Assembly (NCBI RefSeq): GCF_038096175.1
Contig: NZ_CP151099.1
Location: 746,501 to 810,500 of the forward strand
From: Nostoc sp. UHCC 0302
GTDB taxonomy: Bacteria > Cyanobacteriota > Cyanobacteriia > Cyanobacteriales > Nostocaceae
Reading direction: 5' to 3'
Length of the DNA: 64,000 nt
Shown in pieces: positions 54,697 through 63,863 of the stretch. Under the pieces are notes generated by a model, which saw nothing but the letters and a program-made list of their open reading frames with translations, did no database searches and had not been told where the DNA came from. Every line of letters starts with the position of its first letter. Within the stretch, counting starts at the first letter, position 1. A program made the translations under genes and the position numbers.

Positions 54697-55818
54697 CTAA
54701 GCAACAACGGTTGCTTGTCGCTCCCGCCGTTGTACTTCTGCACGAACTAGCGGAATCACATCACGACCGTAAGCGATCGCATCTTGCAGCGGATCAAATC
54801 CTCTAATTAATAGAGTTGTCACTCCCGCTTCGTAATAATCCACTAAAGATTCTGCTACTTGTTCCGGAGTACCTACTAAGGCGGTAGTATTACCGTAAGC
54901 ACCAGTTGCAGCGGCAATTGGTGTCCACAAGCGTTTATCGTAGATTTCGCTTTCTCTGGCAAACTCTAGCAAACGCTGAGAACCCTCTGCTTGCGGTCGT
55001 GCTGAGTTCAAATATGGGCTTCCTGGTGGTAAATTTCCCGTATTGCTAGCTCTAATTTCCTTGACCCGTGAGAGGATTGAGTGCGCCCGTTCCCACGCCT
55101 TTGCTTCAGTATCACCGAGAATCGGTCGTAGCGAGACGCTGAACCGAGGGAAGCGTCCTGGCGGTGTTGCTGCTTTGACTTCACGTATCCGTTCTTTCAC
55201 GGCTGCGATCGGTTCTCCCCACATGGCGTAGACATCGCTATGTTTTGCGCCCACAGGTACTGCTGCACCAGAAGCTCCGCCAAAGTAGAGTGGTATGTGA
55301 GGCTGTTGTACAGGCTTCACATCTGAAAAAGCATTTTTCACACGGTAGAATTCGCCTTCATAGTCGAAGGGAATATTACTAGTCCACACTCGACGCAGGA
55401 TGTCGAGGTACTCATCTGTGCGGCGATAACGGGTATCGTGGTCAAGCCAATCACCGTCGCGTTGCTGTTCAGCATCACTACCACCTGTAATAATATGTAC
55501 AGCAATGCGACCATTGGTAAAATGATCCAAGGTTGCTGCTTTGCGTGCGAAGAGTGTCGGAGCCACAAAACCAGGGCGATGTGCGATTAAAAACTTCAAC
55601 CGCTCTGTGGCAGCTGCCGCAAACGCAGCTACAGTTAAGCCATCTGGGCCAGTTGAGCCATAACCAACCAGTACCCGGTCAAAGCCGCCATCTTCATGGG
55701 CTTTAGCAAACTTGCGTACATAAGCAGAATCTATCGAACCGCCTGTAATAGAGACTGTCGGCCCATCCAACTCAGATAATTGTCGTGTGCCAATCATCCC
55801 AATAAATTCAACTGGCAT
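54697..55818 (-). CDS. ssuD: SsuD-like flavin-dependent alkanesulfonate monooxygenase
   Basis: A 373-residue bacterial-luciferase-fold (LLM) enzyme. It aligns by eye with E. coli SsuD in the blocks RLKFLIAHRPGFVAPTLFAR, AATLDHFTNGRIAVHIITGG, DHDTRYRRTDEYLDILRRVW and PLYFGGASGAA, and ends with TALVGTPEQVAESLVDYYEAG. It would use reduced FMN and O2 to cleave the C-S bond of an alkanesulfonate, giving sulfite and an aldehyde. It lies 101 bp downstream of an ssuA copy. Related LLM enzymes attack other sulfur or nitrogen compounds, so exact substrate specificity is open. Confidence 0.85.
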   Translation of the reverse strand: MPVEFIGMIGTRQLSELDGPTVSITGGSIDSAYVRKFAKAHEDGGFDRVLVGYGSTGPDGLTVAAFAAAATERLKFLIAHRPGFVAPTLFARKAATLDHFTNGRIAVHIITGGSDAEQQRDGDWLDHDTRYRRTDEYLDILRRVWTSNIPFDYEGEFYRVKNAFSDVKPVQQPHIPLYFGGASGAAVPVGAKHSDVYAMWGEPIAAVKERIREVKAATPPGRFPRFSVSLRPILGDTEAKAWERAHSILSRVKEIRASNTGNLPPGSPYLNSARPQAEGSQRLLEFARESEIYDKRLWTPIAAATGAYGNTTALVGTPEQVAESLVDYYEAGVTTLLIRGFDPLQDAIAYGRDVIPLVRAEVQRRERQATVVA

Positions 55819-55919
55819 AGGACTCTCCTAAAAAATTACAACCTGCCAAAGTGAAAAAAACTCAATTAATACCAATTCCCTAAATTTCAGTTAACAACCA
55901 TTCCCCCTGCCCTCTCCCT

Positions 55920-57140
55920 CTACTTAGCTGTAGGGCAAACAGCGGCGGCAATATCTACTTTTTTGGTAATAATTTTTTGCTCTAGCATCCAGTCAGCAGA
56001 CTTTTGGATATTGACAATATCGGTAGCACTAGGAATAACAATTTGCAGTGGCCCCTGATTGAGAGTTACTTGCTTGGCTACAGCAGGAGCAATTTTCAGA
56101 TCCTTGGACAGGAAGCCTGCTGCTTCGGCAGTATGTCCATTCAACCATTGAGCTTCTTGGTTGAGAGCGCTAAGAGCAGCTTTCACAGCAACGGGATTTT
56201 GCGTTGCCGCTTCATTACGCACGAGCATGAGGCTGTAACCTGGGGCAGGATGGGTTGTGGTAATTCTCCTCGCACCATGTTCCAGTTGTGCAATTGAAAT
56301 ATACGGTTCCCAGACTGCCCAAGCATCTACAGTTCCTTGGTAAAGGGCTGGTGCAGCATCAATAGGGCCTAAATAAACACGTTGAACTTTTTCTTTAGGG
56401 ATTTTCTCTTTTTCTAAGACTTTTAATAAAAGTTGCTCACCTGCACCACCTTGATTAACAGCAACTTTTTTACCTACAAGGTCAGCAGGTTTACGAATAG
56501 AAGAATCACCACGCACTAGAATCGCATTCGCTAATGAATCGGTTCTGGGTGGTTGTACTGCTCCGATACAGATAGACTGTCCAGCTGCGATCGCTGATAT
56601 CCCCGGAATATCTCCGCACCCACCAATATCAGATTTATTAGCATTGATAGCTTGGAGTAAAGAAGCACAGCGGTCAAATGGCCCAGTCCATTCAACTTTG
56701 ATGTTCTGAGTACTCAATTCCCGATCTAACTCCCCTCGTTGACGTGCGATTGGAGCCAGACCCCCTTTTTGATATCCCAAACGAATCACGCTGCTTTTTT
56801 CTTGAGTCTGGTTACTGACATTTGTGACATTACTATTTGCAGAGTTAGTAGAAGTACAGCCCGAAATTCCCAAGCTTAGCCAGGAACTAACAAGTACTAA
56901 AGCACTCAGTCTTTGACCTGAATGTTGTAACAAAGAGAATAAGAACTGTTGAAACTGATTCAACAACTTTGTATAACTCCTTAAACTATAAGGATGAGAG
57001 TCTAGAGGTAAACTCCAGGACTCTCGTCGTGGCCGCTTTTTAGCTGTGACATCAGTTCTTCTAAAACAACGATAACTCGGTCGAGTAACCGTAGTTTTAG
57101 AATACAAGCAAAAATTATCACAGACAAATACAAAAAGCAA
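55920..57140 (-). CDS. ssuA: Sulfonate ABC transporter substrate-binding lipoprotein (copy 2)
   Basis: A 406-residue SsuA-family protein with a lipobox LGISGCTS near residue 112, then VIRLGYQKGGLAP, IKVEWTGPFDRCASLLQAIN and GTVDAWAVWEPYISIAQLEH. The region before residue ~80 is basic and not signal-like, so the true start is probably a downstream TTG or GTG; that stretch (MLFVFVCDNFC...) is doubtful. The C-terminal ADWMLEQKIITKKVDIAAAV is duplicated almost exactly in the fragment just upstream of this gene. It lies 101 bp before ssuD on the same strand. Confidence 0.88.
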   Translation of the reverse strand: MLFVFVCDNFCLYSKTTVTRPSYRCFRRTDVTAKKRPRRESWSLPLDSHPYSLRSYTKLLNQFQQFLFSLLQHSGQRLSALVLVSSWLSLGISGCTSTNSANSNVTNVSNQTQEKSSVIRLGYQKGGLAPIARQRGELDRELSTQNIKVEWTGPFDRCASLLQAINANKSDIGGCGDIPGISAIAAGQSICIGAVQPPRTDSLANAILVRGDSSIRKPADLVGKKVAVNQGGAGEQLLLKVLEKEKIPKEKVQRVYLGPIDAAPALYQGTVDAWAVWEPYISIAQLEHGARRITTTHPAPGYSLMLVRNEAATQNPVAVKAALSALNQEAQWLNGHTAEAAGFLSKDLKIAPAVAKQVTLNQGPLQIVIPSATDIVNIQKSADWMLEQKIITKKVDIAAAVCPTAK

Positions 57141-57218
57141 GGGGTGTGGGGATTAGGGATTGGGGACTGGGGATTGGGTATTGCTTAATTCTTCTCATCC
57201 CCCTCATTTCTCCCATTC

Positions 57219-57338
57219 CTACTTACCCGTTGGACAAACAGCAGCAGCAACATCCACCTTATGTGGCAGAATCTTTTGCTCTAGCATCCAGTCGGCTGTC
57301 TTCTGGATTTTGGCAATATCTTTAACTAAACGGTATTG
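57219..57338 (-). pseudogene. C-terminal remnant of a fourth SsuA gene
   Basis: The minus strand here reads RLVKDIAKIQKTADWMLEQK then ILPHKVDVAAAVCPTGK followed by TAG, clearly the last ~38 residues of an SsuA protein. It differs from copy 2 (NIQKSADWMLEQKIITKKVD) at several residues, so it is an old paralogue. The upstream part of the gene is missing and the next gene, an SfnB-like flavoprotein, starts immediately. A deletion between two neighbouring ssuA copies would produce this. Confidence 0.85.
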
Positions 57339-57393
57339 ACGTATGGGGTGTAGAGAAAGAATTAACTCTCGATTCTGCCTACACCCATAGTTT

Positions 57394-58569
57394 TCAAATA
57401 CGCGGAAGTGGAAATTCTTGATTCAGCGCCCATTTGCCTACTTCTCGCACTTTATAAGCCAGGGGATCATGAAGAGTCAGTGTGCGAAGATTCCGCCAGT
57501 AACGGTCAAAGCCATATTCTTTTGCTGTGGCTCTTGCTCCCATTACCTCAAATATCTGGCTACTGACTTCTAGCCCTATGCGTGTGACAAAAGCAGTCGC
57601 AGTGGTAATAGCGATCGCACTTTCACCAAACTCATCAGCTGTAAGTTTAGCGTCCCTTTCCCATGCTATTTGGAACTTCTCGGCAGCTTGATCTGTTAAA
57701 ACGCTGGCTGCACTGAGGTTAACCCAGAGGTTGCCATAAGTCTGCAAAACATAGGGATCAGCAGTTGCACTTTCAACACCTGATGTTAGCCAAGGTTTGG
57801 TTTCGCTAGTGGTGTATTTCTTAGCTTGCTCGAATGCACCTAGAGCAATTCCTAGCAAAATATTCGCCCTGACTAAATGAGAAATATGAATTCGCAGAGC
57901 GGCAAAAGGACTACCCAATATCTCTGGAGATGCGAGAATCTCAAATTTTTTAACTAATACGTTAGAAAAACTTACACTACCACTATCTGTTTGCCGTTGC
58001 CCGATATTGTCCCAGTCATCATGGATTGTGATTCCATGACTGAAAGTCGGGATGGCAACTACTACTGGTTTAGATTCCCCTGCTGGTCGTGCTGAGACTG
58101 TCAGCATATCAGAATCTTTAGCACCAGAACAAAAGCTCTTAATGCCGTTAAGCCGAAAGTTTTGACCATCAGGAGTGAGAATCAGCCGTTGATCGAGTGG
58201 GTTAAGCGCATTTCCCCAAAACCAGTTATTTCTAGCTGTCCATGAGTAATAATTCTGTTTTTGTTCTAAGCTGCCATATAAGTGAGGTGTAATTACCTGC
58301 AAATGGTGATAACCAAAGAGATGAGCAATCGAACTATCTACTTGGGCGAACTCACGCACAATTTTTAGTGTTGTGATCCAGGTTTCTCCCAGTCCGCCAT
58401 ATCTTTCGGGAATTACTAATTTTAGCAACCCACTTTGCCGTAAGCGATCGCGTTCATACTTTGCAGTACCGCCTTCTTTGTCCCTTTCTAAGGCAGTCTT
58501 GGCAAATACTGGTAATAAAGAAGTAGCTAGCTTAATATAATCCTGAGATTCTTTGATAGCTAATAGCAT
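57394..58569 (-). CDS. SfnB-like acyl-CoA-dehydrogenase-fold flavin monooxygenase
   Basis: A 391-residue acyl-CoA-dehydrogenase-fold protein of the SfnB/DszC branch, which uses FMNH2 and O2 rather than transferring electrons to ETF. Visible blocks are LVIPERYGGLGETW, a FAD/FMN-contact region IKSFCSGAKDSDMLTVSARP, DDWDNIGQRQTDSGSVSFSN and a C-terminal VMGARATAKEYGFDRYWRN. Family members act on dimethylsulfone, alkylsulfonates or dibenzothiophene-type compounds. Its place upstream of ssuA copy 2 and ssuD on the same strand supports a sulfur-acquisition role. The reductase partner is unknown. Confidence 0.85.
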   Translation of the reverse strand: MLLAIKESQDYIKLATSLLPVFAKTALERDKEGGTAKYERDRLRQSGLLKLVIPERYGGLGETWITTLKIVREFAQVDSSIAHLFGYHHLQVITPHLYGSLEQKQNYYSWTARNNWFWGNALNPLDQRLILTPDGQNFRLNGIKSFCSGAKDSDMLTVSARPAGESKPVVVAIPTFSHGITIHDDWDNIGQRQTDSGSVSFSNVLVKKFEILASPEILGSPFAALRIHISHLVRANILLGIALGAFEQAKKYTTSETKPWLTSGVESATADPYVLQTYGNLWVNLSAASVLTDQAAEKFQIAWERDAKLTADEFGESAIAITTATAFVTRIGLEVSSQIFEVMGARATAKEYGFDRYWRNLRTLTLHDPLAYKVREVGKWALNQEFPLPRI

Positions 58570-59385
58570 GATGGGTCTCTTAACGTAGCCTCACTAACTG
58601 AAAACTTTTGTAAATGCACATCAGCTGACTTAAACCTTGCATCTACACCTCAGAATAAAATTCTGGGCTACACAAACGAAATCTGCTTTGAATTTCTTAC
58701 CCAAAGCTTCCTCCGAGTCTTCCTTGGAGGTGCAACGCTCGCTAGGATTTCAGAGTTTTGTTTGTGTGCAAGATGAATCGCAGTTTCTAATTGCCTAATG
58801 CAAGATGTGATTTGAGAAACATTCTTTTTGTGAACATTTCTTAAGTCTTAAGCCTGAAGATTCTCAGGATATTCTACTATAACTACGGTAAATCGATTGA
58901 TTTACAGTATTTTGTAGCTATACAGAAAGGAGCATTTCACAAAAAATTAATTGCACCAAGCGACTTCAGTCGCGGCTACACAGGCAAAACCCGCCTTTGA
59001 GGGTTCCAAACCCTTGGTTTTCCGTCAGTCCGCAAGGCGGACTTTGTTTGTATAGCCACGAATTCCATTCGTTGGGGTTAGATGCAAGATATAAGTTACT
59101 CGAATTGAGTTCTTTATCTGATTAATCTATGTAATAATAAGCAGTTAAAACAATTAAGTACGTTTTTTCTACCGACTTACCGTAGTAATAGCGAATTTAA
59201 ATTTTGCTGAAAAGCTTTTATGGCTTTTGTCCAGATAGAGTAATGCTTTCAAAAGCCTTTTAGTGTGTAATTAAAATCGTAAGAAATCAAATGTAAAATA
59301 TTGAGCAAACATAGAAATATCTTATAACAAAGATATACAAATCTGATTTTTAAATCAGTACTAACATCAGGGGCATCTACTCAAC
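58570..59385. other. Divergent promoter region with an inverted-repeat element
   Basis: 815 bp between the SfnB-like gene and the MFS fragment. It holds a structured inverted repeat at 58955-59076 and a smaller CCTCC...GGAGG pair near 58705-58730, and is otherwise AT-rich. No gene is supported. Confidence 0.55.
58955..59076. repeat. MITE-like inverted repeat
   Basis: An arm at 58971-58996 (CGCGGCTACACAGGCAAAAC...) pairs with 59035-59060, 26 bp with about six differences, mostly compatible with G:U in RNA. Flanking bases CCAAGCGACTTCAG and CCATTCGTTGG extend it. The middle contains a smaller AGGGTTCCAAACCCTTGG hairpin. The layout resembles a miniature inverted-repeat element or a folded RNA. 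Confidence 0.65.
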
Positions 59386-60063
59386 ATGAGTGTGACGCAA
59401 ATTTTGCAGTCTTTCAATTCTAGAAACTACCGTCTATTTTTTAGTGGACAAAGTTTATCTATGATTGGTAGTTTTATGATAGAAACTACCTGTGCATGGC
59501 TAGTTTATTATCTAACAAAGTCAGTAGCTTTGCTGGGTTTAGTTGGTTTTCTGTACCAAGTTCCTAATTTAATAGTTAGTCCTTTAGCTGGTGTTCGGAT
59601 AGAGCAGTTTAATCGACGTAATATTTTAATTGCCGTGCAATTTTTTATGATGATTATCTCGTTAACTCTAGCAATTATTGCTTTAAAAGGGATAATTAGT
59701 ATATGGCAAATAATTTGTGCAAGTATATTACAAGGTTTTCTCAGTAGTGTTGAGACACCTGCTCGTTATGCTTTCATAATGGACATAATTGAAAAAAAAG
59801 AAGATATTACCAATGCAACGGCTATCGATTCTTCTTTACTTAGTGGTTCACGGATTATAGCTCCTGCGATGCCTACGGCGGCAAGCTACGCAGGTATTAT
59901 AATTGCTAATCTTTCTCCCAGACACTGCTTTTTAATTGATGGTATTAGTTATATTGCTATCATTTCAGCTTTGTTAGCAATTAAGGTTAACAAGCTAGCA
60001 ACTTTTATCAAAGTAAAATTTTACTTTATTAACCAAATAACAACACAAGAAGATGCAGTATAA
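59386..60063 (+). pseudogene. Truncated MFS transporter
   Basis: The frame encodes only the first half of an MFS exporter of the EntS-like type: LQSFNSRNYRLFFSGQSLSM, then about six membrane helices with PARYAFIMDI between them. It stops at 225 residues where about 410 are expected. The segment IIAPAMPTAASYAGIII carries an apparent insertion of about seven residues compared with the usual xIGPAxAGxxI; the DNA there (ATGCCTACGGCGGCAAGCTA) is repeat-like. It overlaps the next gene by 11 bp. Probably non-functional; a half-transporter is unlikely to work alone. Confidence 0.78.
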
Positions 60064-61090
60064 TCAACTTGGCGAAAGTGACCTAAAAGTTTCTGAAATT
60101 TGCCTCGGTACAATGACCTATGGGCGACAAAATACCATTGAAGAAGCGCACCAGCAACTAGATTATTCTGTTGCTCAAGGAATCAACTTCATTGATGCAG
60201 CTGAAATGTATCCAGTGCCACCTAGCGCTGAAACTTATGGATTAACCGAAAGTTATATTGGAGAATGGTTAAAGCATCAACAAAGAGATAAACTCATTGT
60301 TGCTACTAAAATTGCAGGCCCTGGACGCGGCTTTAAATGGTTACGTGGTGGAGCAGAAGCAATTGAGCGTGATAATATTAAGCAAGCTGTAGATGAGAGT
60401 CTAAAGCGACTACAAACAGACTATATCGACCTATACCAAATTCACTGGCCTGATCGCTACGTGCCACGTTTTGGACAGACAGTTTTCGATCCCACTCAAA
60501 TAAAACCATCAGTTCCGATAGTTGAACAACTAGAAGCTTTTGCCGATATAATTCAATCGGGAAAGATTCGTTACATCGGTTTGAGTAATGAAACCCCTTG
60601 GGGAGTTACCCAATTTAGTAACGTAGCTAAACAGTTAGGATTGCCCAAAGTTGTTTCCATTCAAAATGCTTATAACTTGCTTAATCGAGTATTTGATGGC
60701 GCTTTAGCAGAAGCAGTTTATCACGAAAATATTGGGCTACTGGCTTATAGTCCTTTGGCATTTGGCTTTTTGACTGGTAAACACCTCAACGGCAAAAAAG
60801 AGAATACAAGAGTCAGTTTGTTTGAAAACTTTGGTCAACGTTATTTCAAACCAAAAGTTACTGAAGTTGTAACAGCTTATGTGGAAGTTGCCAAGCGCCA
60901 TCAATTGAGTCCAGCGCAACTAGCTTTGGCATTCGTGCGGAGTCGTTGGTTCGTCGCTAGCACAATTATCGGTGCTACTACATTAGAACAACTAAAAGAG
61001 AATATAGAAAGTGTAAATGTAGTTCTTGATAAAGAGATTTTGGCAGAGTTAGATGCAGTTCATGCTCAATCTCCGAATCCGGCCCCATAA
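60053..61090 (+). CDS. Aldo/keto reductase (Tas-like)
   Basis: A 345-residue NADPH-dependent aldo/keto reductase. The N terminus MQYNQLGESDLKVSEICLGT is followed by the catalytic aspartate and tyrosine in FIDAAEMYP, lysine in LIVATKIAGPG and histidine in YQIHWPDRY, then the cofactor-binding end STIIGATTLEQLKENI. The insertion after GTMTYGRQN and the length fit the Tas/AKR branch. Its start overlaps the truncated MFS gene by 11 bp, so it may depend on that promoter. A role reducing carbonyl products of sulfonate cleavage is possible but unproven. Confidence 0.94.
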   Translation: MQYNQLGESDLKVSEICLGTMTYGRQNTIEEAHQQLDYSVAQGINFIDAAEMYPVPPSAETYGLTESYIGEWLKHQQRDKLIVATKIAGPGRGFKWLRGGAEAIERDNIKQAVDESLKRLQTDYIDLYQIHWPDRYVPRFGQTVFDPTQIKPSVPIVEQLEAFADIIQSGKIRYIGLSNETPWGVTQFSNVAKQLGLPKVVSIQNAYNLLNRVFDGALAEAVYHENIGLLAYSPLAFGFLTGKHLNGKKENTRVSLFENFGQRYFKPKVTEVVTAYVEVAKRHQLSPAQLALAFVRSRWFVASTIIGATTLEQLKENIESVNVVLDKEILAELDAVHAQSPNPAP

Positions 61091-61243
61091 GAGTGTTAAG
61101 TAGCAGTCAATCGGATTGATTCATAATATAGGGTGCTTTGGCGATCGCATCACGCAATGCACCCTATAAAGCAACAGAATTTCACTTTATTTGCTCCACG
61201 TTCATCAAATCATCAATTAACTTAAGAGTAAATCTAAATATAG

Positions 61244-62422
61244 ATGGTGAAATTACCAGATTCTGCTCTAATATGTACTTTAAGAAAGTTACTGCAAATT
61301 GGTCAACAGAGTTCAGCTAAAGCAGTTGAGGACTTATCCACTAAAAAAAAGCAGGTTAAATTCTCCTTAGCCTGCTTTCATAAAGTAGAAACTTTAAAAC
61401 TTCCTATTTTATGGCGATGGCGAGACATCTTCTACTTGAGTTTAATAGTTTCTGGATGTACTCTCACTAACTCTGCTAATTCCACTGTTAAACCTGTAAG
61501 CGAACAGAGCCAAACTACCACAACAGCACAAAATTCTGCTTCTCAAAAACAGACAGTAGTTCGCATTGGTTATATTAAAGGAAGCCTCTCTGCAATAGTT
61601 AAAGAACGCGGTACTTTAGAGCGTGAACTAAGCCCTAAAAATATCAAGATTGAGTGGGTTGGGACATTTCCATCTTTTGCACCTGTATTAGAAACAATCA
61701 ATGCTAAAAGTTCCGATTTAGGAGCAGGTGGTGATATTGCTGGTTTATCTGCTTTGTCTGGTGGGATTAATGCTTGCATCATTGCTTACCGACCAGCTAA
61801 CCGCAACTCAGAGGGAATTGTGGTTCATGCAGATTCACCTATTCGCAAGTTTGATGATTTGATTGGTAAAAAAGTTATCGTTAATCGTGGAGGAATTAGC
61901 GAGCATCTACTGTTAAAACTTTTAGAAAAAGAAAATATTCCCAAAGATAAAGTCAGCCGTGTTTACATGAAGCCTGATGAAGCTTTAGCTGCTTGGGCTT
62001 CGCATCATGTAGATGCTTGGGCTGTTTGGGATCCTTGGGTTGCTAGTGCCGAACTCAAATACAATGCCCGCCAAATTCCTCTACCTGCACCTGTTCCGCA
62101 CTACTCCCTTTATATGGTGCATAGAGATGCACTCAAAGAAAAATCCCCAGCAATTAAGGAAGTGATTGCAATTCTGGCAAAAGAAGCCCAATGGTTGAAT
62201 CAACATCCCCAAGAGAACCAAAAACTATATCAAAAAGTATCAGGATTACCATCCGAGGTTGTGAAGCGTACATTTGAACGTCGTCCTGTTGATGGAGTGC
62301 TTCCGTTAGAACCAAAAGTGATAGGTGATTTGCAGAGTGCTGCTGATTGGATATATCAGCAGGGAATCGTACAGAAACGAGTAGAGGTAAGTGATGCACT
62401 CTGTCCGAGTTCTGAGGGATGA
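61244..62422 (+). CDS. ssuA: Sulfonate ABC transporter substrate-binding lipoprotein (copy 3)
   Basis: A 392-residue SsuA-family lipoprotein with lipobox LIVSGCTL near residue 72, then VVRIGYIKGSLSA, KIEWVGTFPSFAPVLETINA, DDLIGKKVIVNRGGISEHLL and HVDAWAVWDPWVASAEL. It is close to copy 2 (shared KNIKIEW/NIKVEW and GKKVxVNxGG blocks) but on the opposite strand, showing a duplication with inversion. The basic N-terminal ~50 residues are not signal-like, so the start may lie downstream. It precedes the arylsulfotransferase-like gene, suggesting uptake of an arylsulfonate or sulfate ester. Confidence 0.92.
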   Translation: MVKLPDSALICTLRKLLQIGQQSSAKAVEDLSTKKKQVKFSLACFHKVETLKLPILWRWRDIFYLSLIVSGCTLTNSANSTVKPVSEQSQTTTTAQNSASQKQTVVRIGYIKGSLSAIVKERGTLERELSPKNIKIEWVGTFPSFAPVLETINAKSSDLGAGGDIAGLSALSGGINACIIAYRPANRNSEGIVVHADSPIRKFDDLIGKKVIVNRGGISEHLLLKLLEKENIPKDKVSRVYMKPDEALAAWASHHVDAWAVWDPWVASAELKYNARQIPLPAPVPHYSLYMVHRDALKEKSPAIKEVIAILAKEAQWLNQHPQENQKLYQKVSGLPSEVVKRTFERRPVDGVLPLEPKVIGDLQSAADWIYQQGIVQKRVEVSDALCPSSEG

Positions 62423-62538
62423 GGGGACAAGAGGACAAGAGGACAAAGAAAAATAATCAATGTCCCATGCTCAATAACAAATGACAAATGACCAATACTC
62501 AATATCGGTCAAAACTAGATATTTAATTAGGTAGGATT

Positions 62539-63666
62539 ATGACTGTTGCAATAACATCTGTTGACCAAAATACGATTCGTCGTCGGGGTACTGGTTTAAA
62601 AGCTTACAATCCTGACAAAGCATTTAAAGGATATACACTTTTTGCACCACTTACAGGTAAAGGTGAAGTCTACCTCTTAAACCTCGAAGGAGAAGTAGTA
62701 CATCAGTGGAATCTGCCATATCCACCAGGGTTATATGGTTATCTTTTACCTAATGGCAACCTCTTTTATAACGGTAAAACTCCACCAGATGATTCACTAC
62801 GTTTTCCGTTATGGCCTGCATTTAAAAGTGGCGTTGTTTTAGAAGCAGATCCCAAGGGAAATATTATCTGGGAATATAAGCATCCAGACCACCATCACGA
62901 TGGACGCCGACTACGTAATGGCAACACGATTCTACTAGCCATTGAAAAAATACCCCAGTCTTTAGTTCCTCAGATCAAAGGCGGCGTACCGGGTACGGAA
63001 GCAGACGGCGAAATTTATGCTGATGTACTTTATGAAGTGACGCCTGGTGGAGAGATTGTTTGGACTTGGCACGCTTACGAACATCTCGATCCAAATATTT
63101 TTACGATTACACCCCAGGATCATCGGCAAGAATGGACTCATGGCAATACTGTAGATGAACTCGCTGGTGGCAACATTATTGTAAGCTTTCGCAACATCTC
63201 CACAGTCGCGATTATTGACCGCCAAACAGGAGAGATCATTTGGACACTCGGAGATGATGTACTGGCACAGCAGCACTTTCCTAACGAATTACCCAACGGT
63301 AACATCCTGATTTTTGACAACGGCGCACATCGCCGTGACACTGCACTCAATTACTCCCGCGTGATTGAGGTAAATCGCGAAACTAAAGAAATAGTCTGGC
63401 AATACACCGATACCCCACCTCAAAATTTCTTTAGTTCATATATATCAGGAGCGCAGCGTCTAGCGAATGGCAATACCTTGATTACAGAAGGTGCTTACGG
63501 GCGGATATTCGAGGTGACAGTTGAAGGGGAAATTGTTTGGGAATATGTTAATCCCCACTTTGCAGCCCGCAATGTTCCTGGTGAGAAGGCGTTAGTAACT
63601 CGTGGGGAGCAAAATTCAGTTTTCCGCGCCTTTCGTTATGCGCCTGAAGAAATTCCCTGGCTGTAA
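62539..63666 (+). CDS. Arylsulfotransferase-like beta-propeller protein
   Basis: A 375-residue protein of the arylsulfate sulfotransferase (ASST) superfamily. Regular blades carry N-G-N and W-type motifs (LLPNGNLFYNG, NIIWEYKHPD, HHDGRRLRNGNTILL, EWTHGNTVDEL, LPNGNILIFDNG, RLANGNTLITEG). Histidines in HHHDGRRL and EWTHGN occupy positions where the family has active-site or substrate histidines. Typical ASST enzymes move sulfate between phenolic esters without PAPS and are exported, but no signal peptide is visible here. It follows ssuA copy 3 by 116 bp on the same strand. Confidence 0.82.
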   Translation: MTVAITSVDQNTIRRRGTGLKAYNPDKAFKGYTLFAPLTGKGEVYLLNLEGEVVHQWNLPYPPGLYGYLLPNGNLFYNGKTPPDDSLRFPLWPAFKSGVVLEADPKGNIIWEYKHPDHHHDGRRLRNGNTILLAIEKIPQSLVPQIKGGVPGTEADGEIYADVLYEVTPGGEIVWTWHAYEHLDPNIFTITPQDHRQEWTHGNTVDELAGGNIIVSFRNISTVAIIDRQTGEIIWTLGDDVLAQQHFPNELPNGNILIFDNGAHRRDTALNYSRVIEVNRETKEIVWQYTDTPPQNFFSSYISGAQRLANGNTLITEGAYGRIFEVTVEGEIVWEYVNPHFAARNVPGEKALVTRGEQNSVFRAFRYAPEEIPWL

Positions 63667-63863
63667 TAAGGCTTGAAGTGAAAGCTTTAGTCCTTTCTTA
63701 AGCACTTTAGTGCTTACTACATACAGTCCACTTTAAAAGCTTGGTTAGTGTCTCTCTCTCCTACACGCCTATTTCTTGACACTAATAACTTAAGATTTGG
63801 GATTTTGAATTAAATCAATTCCCAATGCCGTTTCACAAGTCCTATTTATAAAGGAACTTAAAC

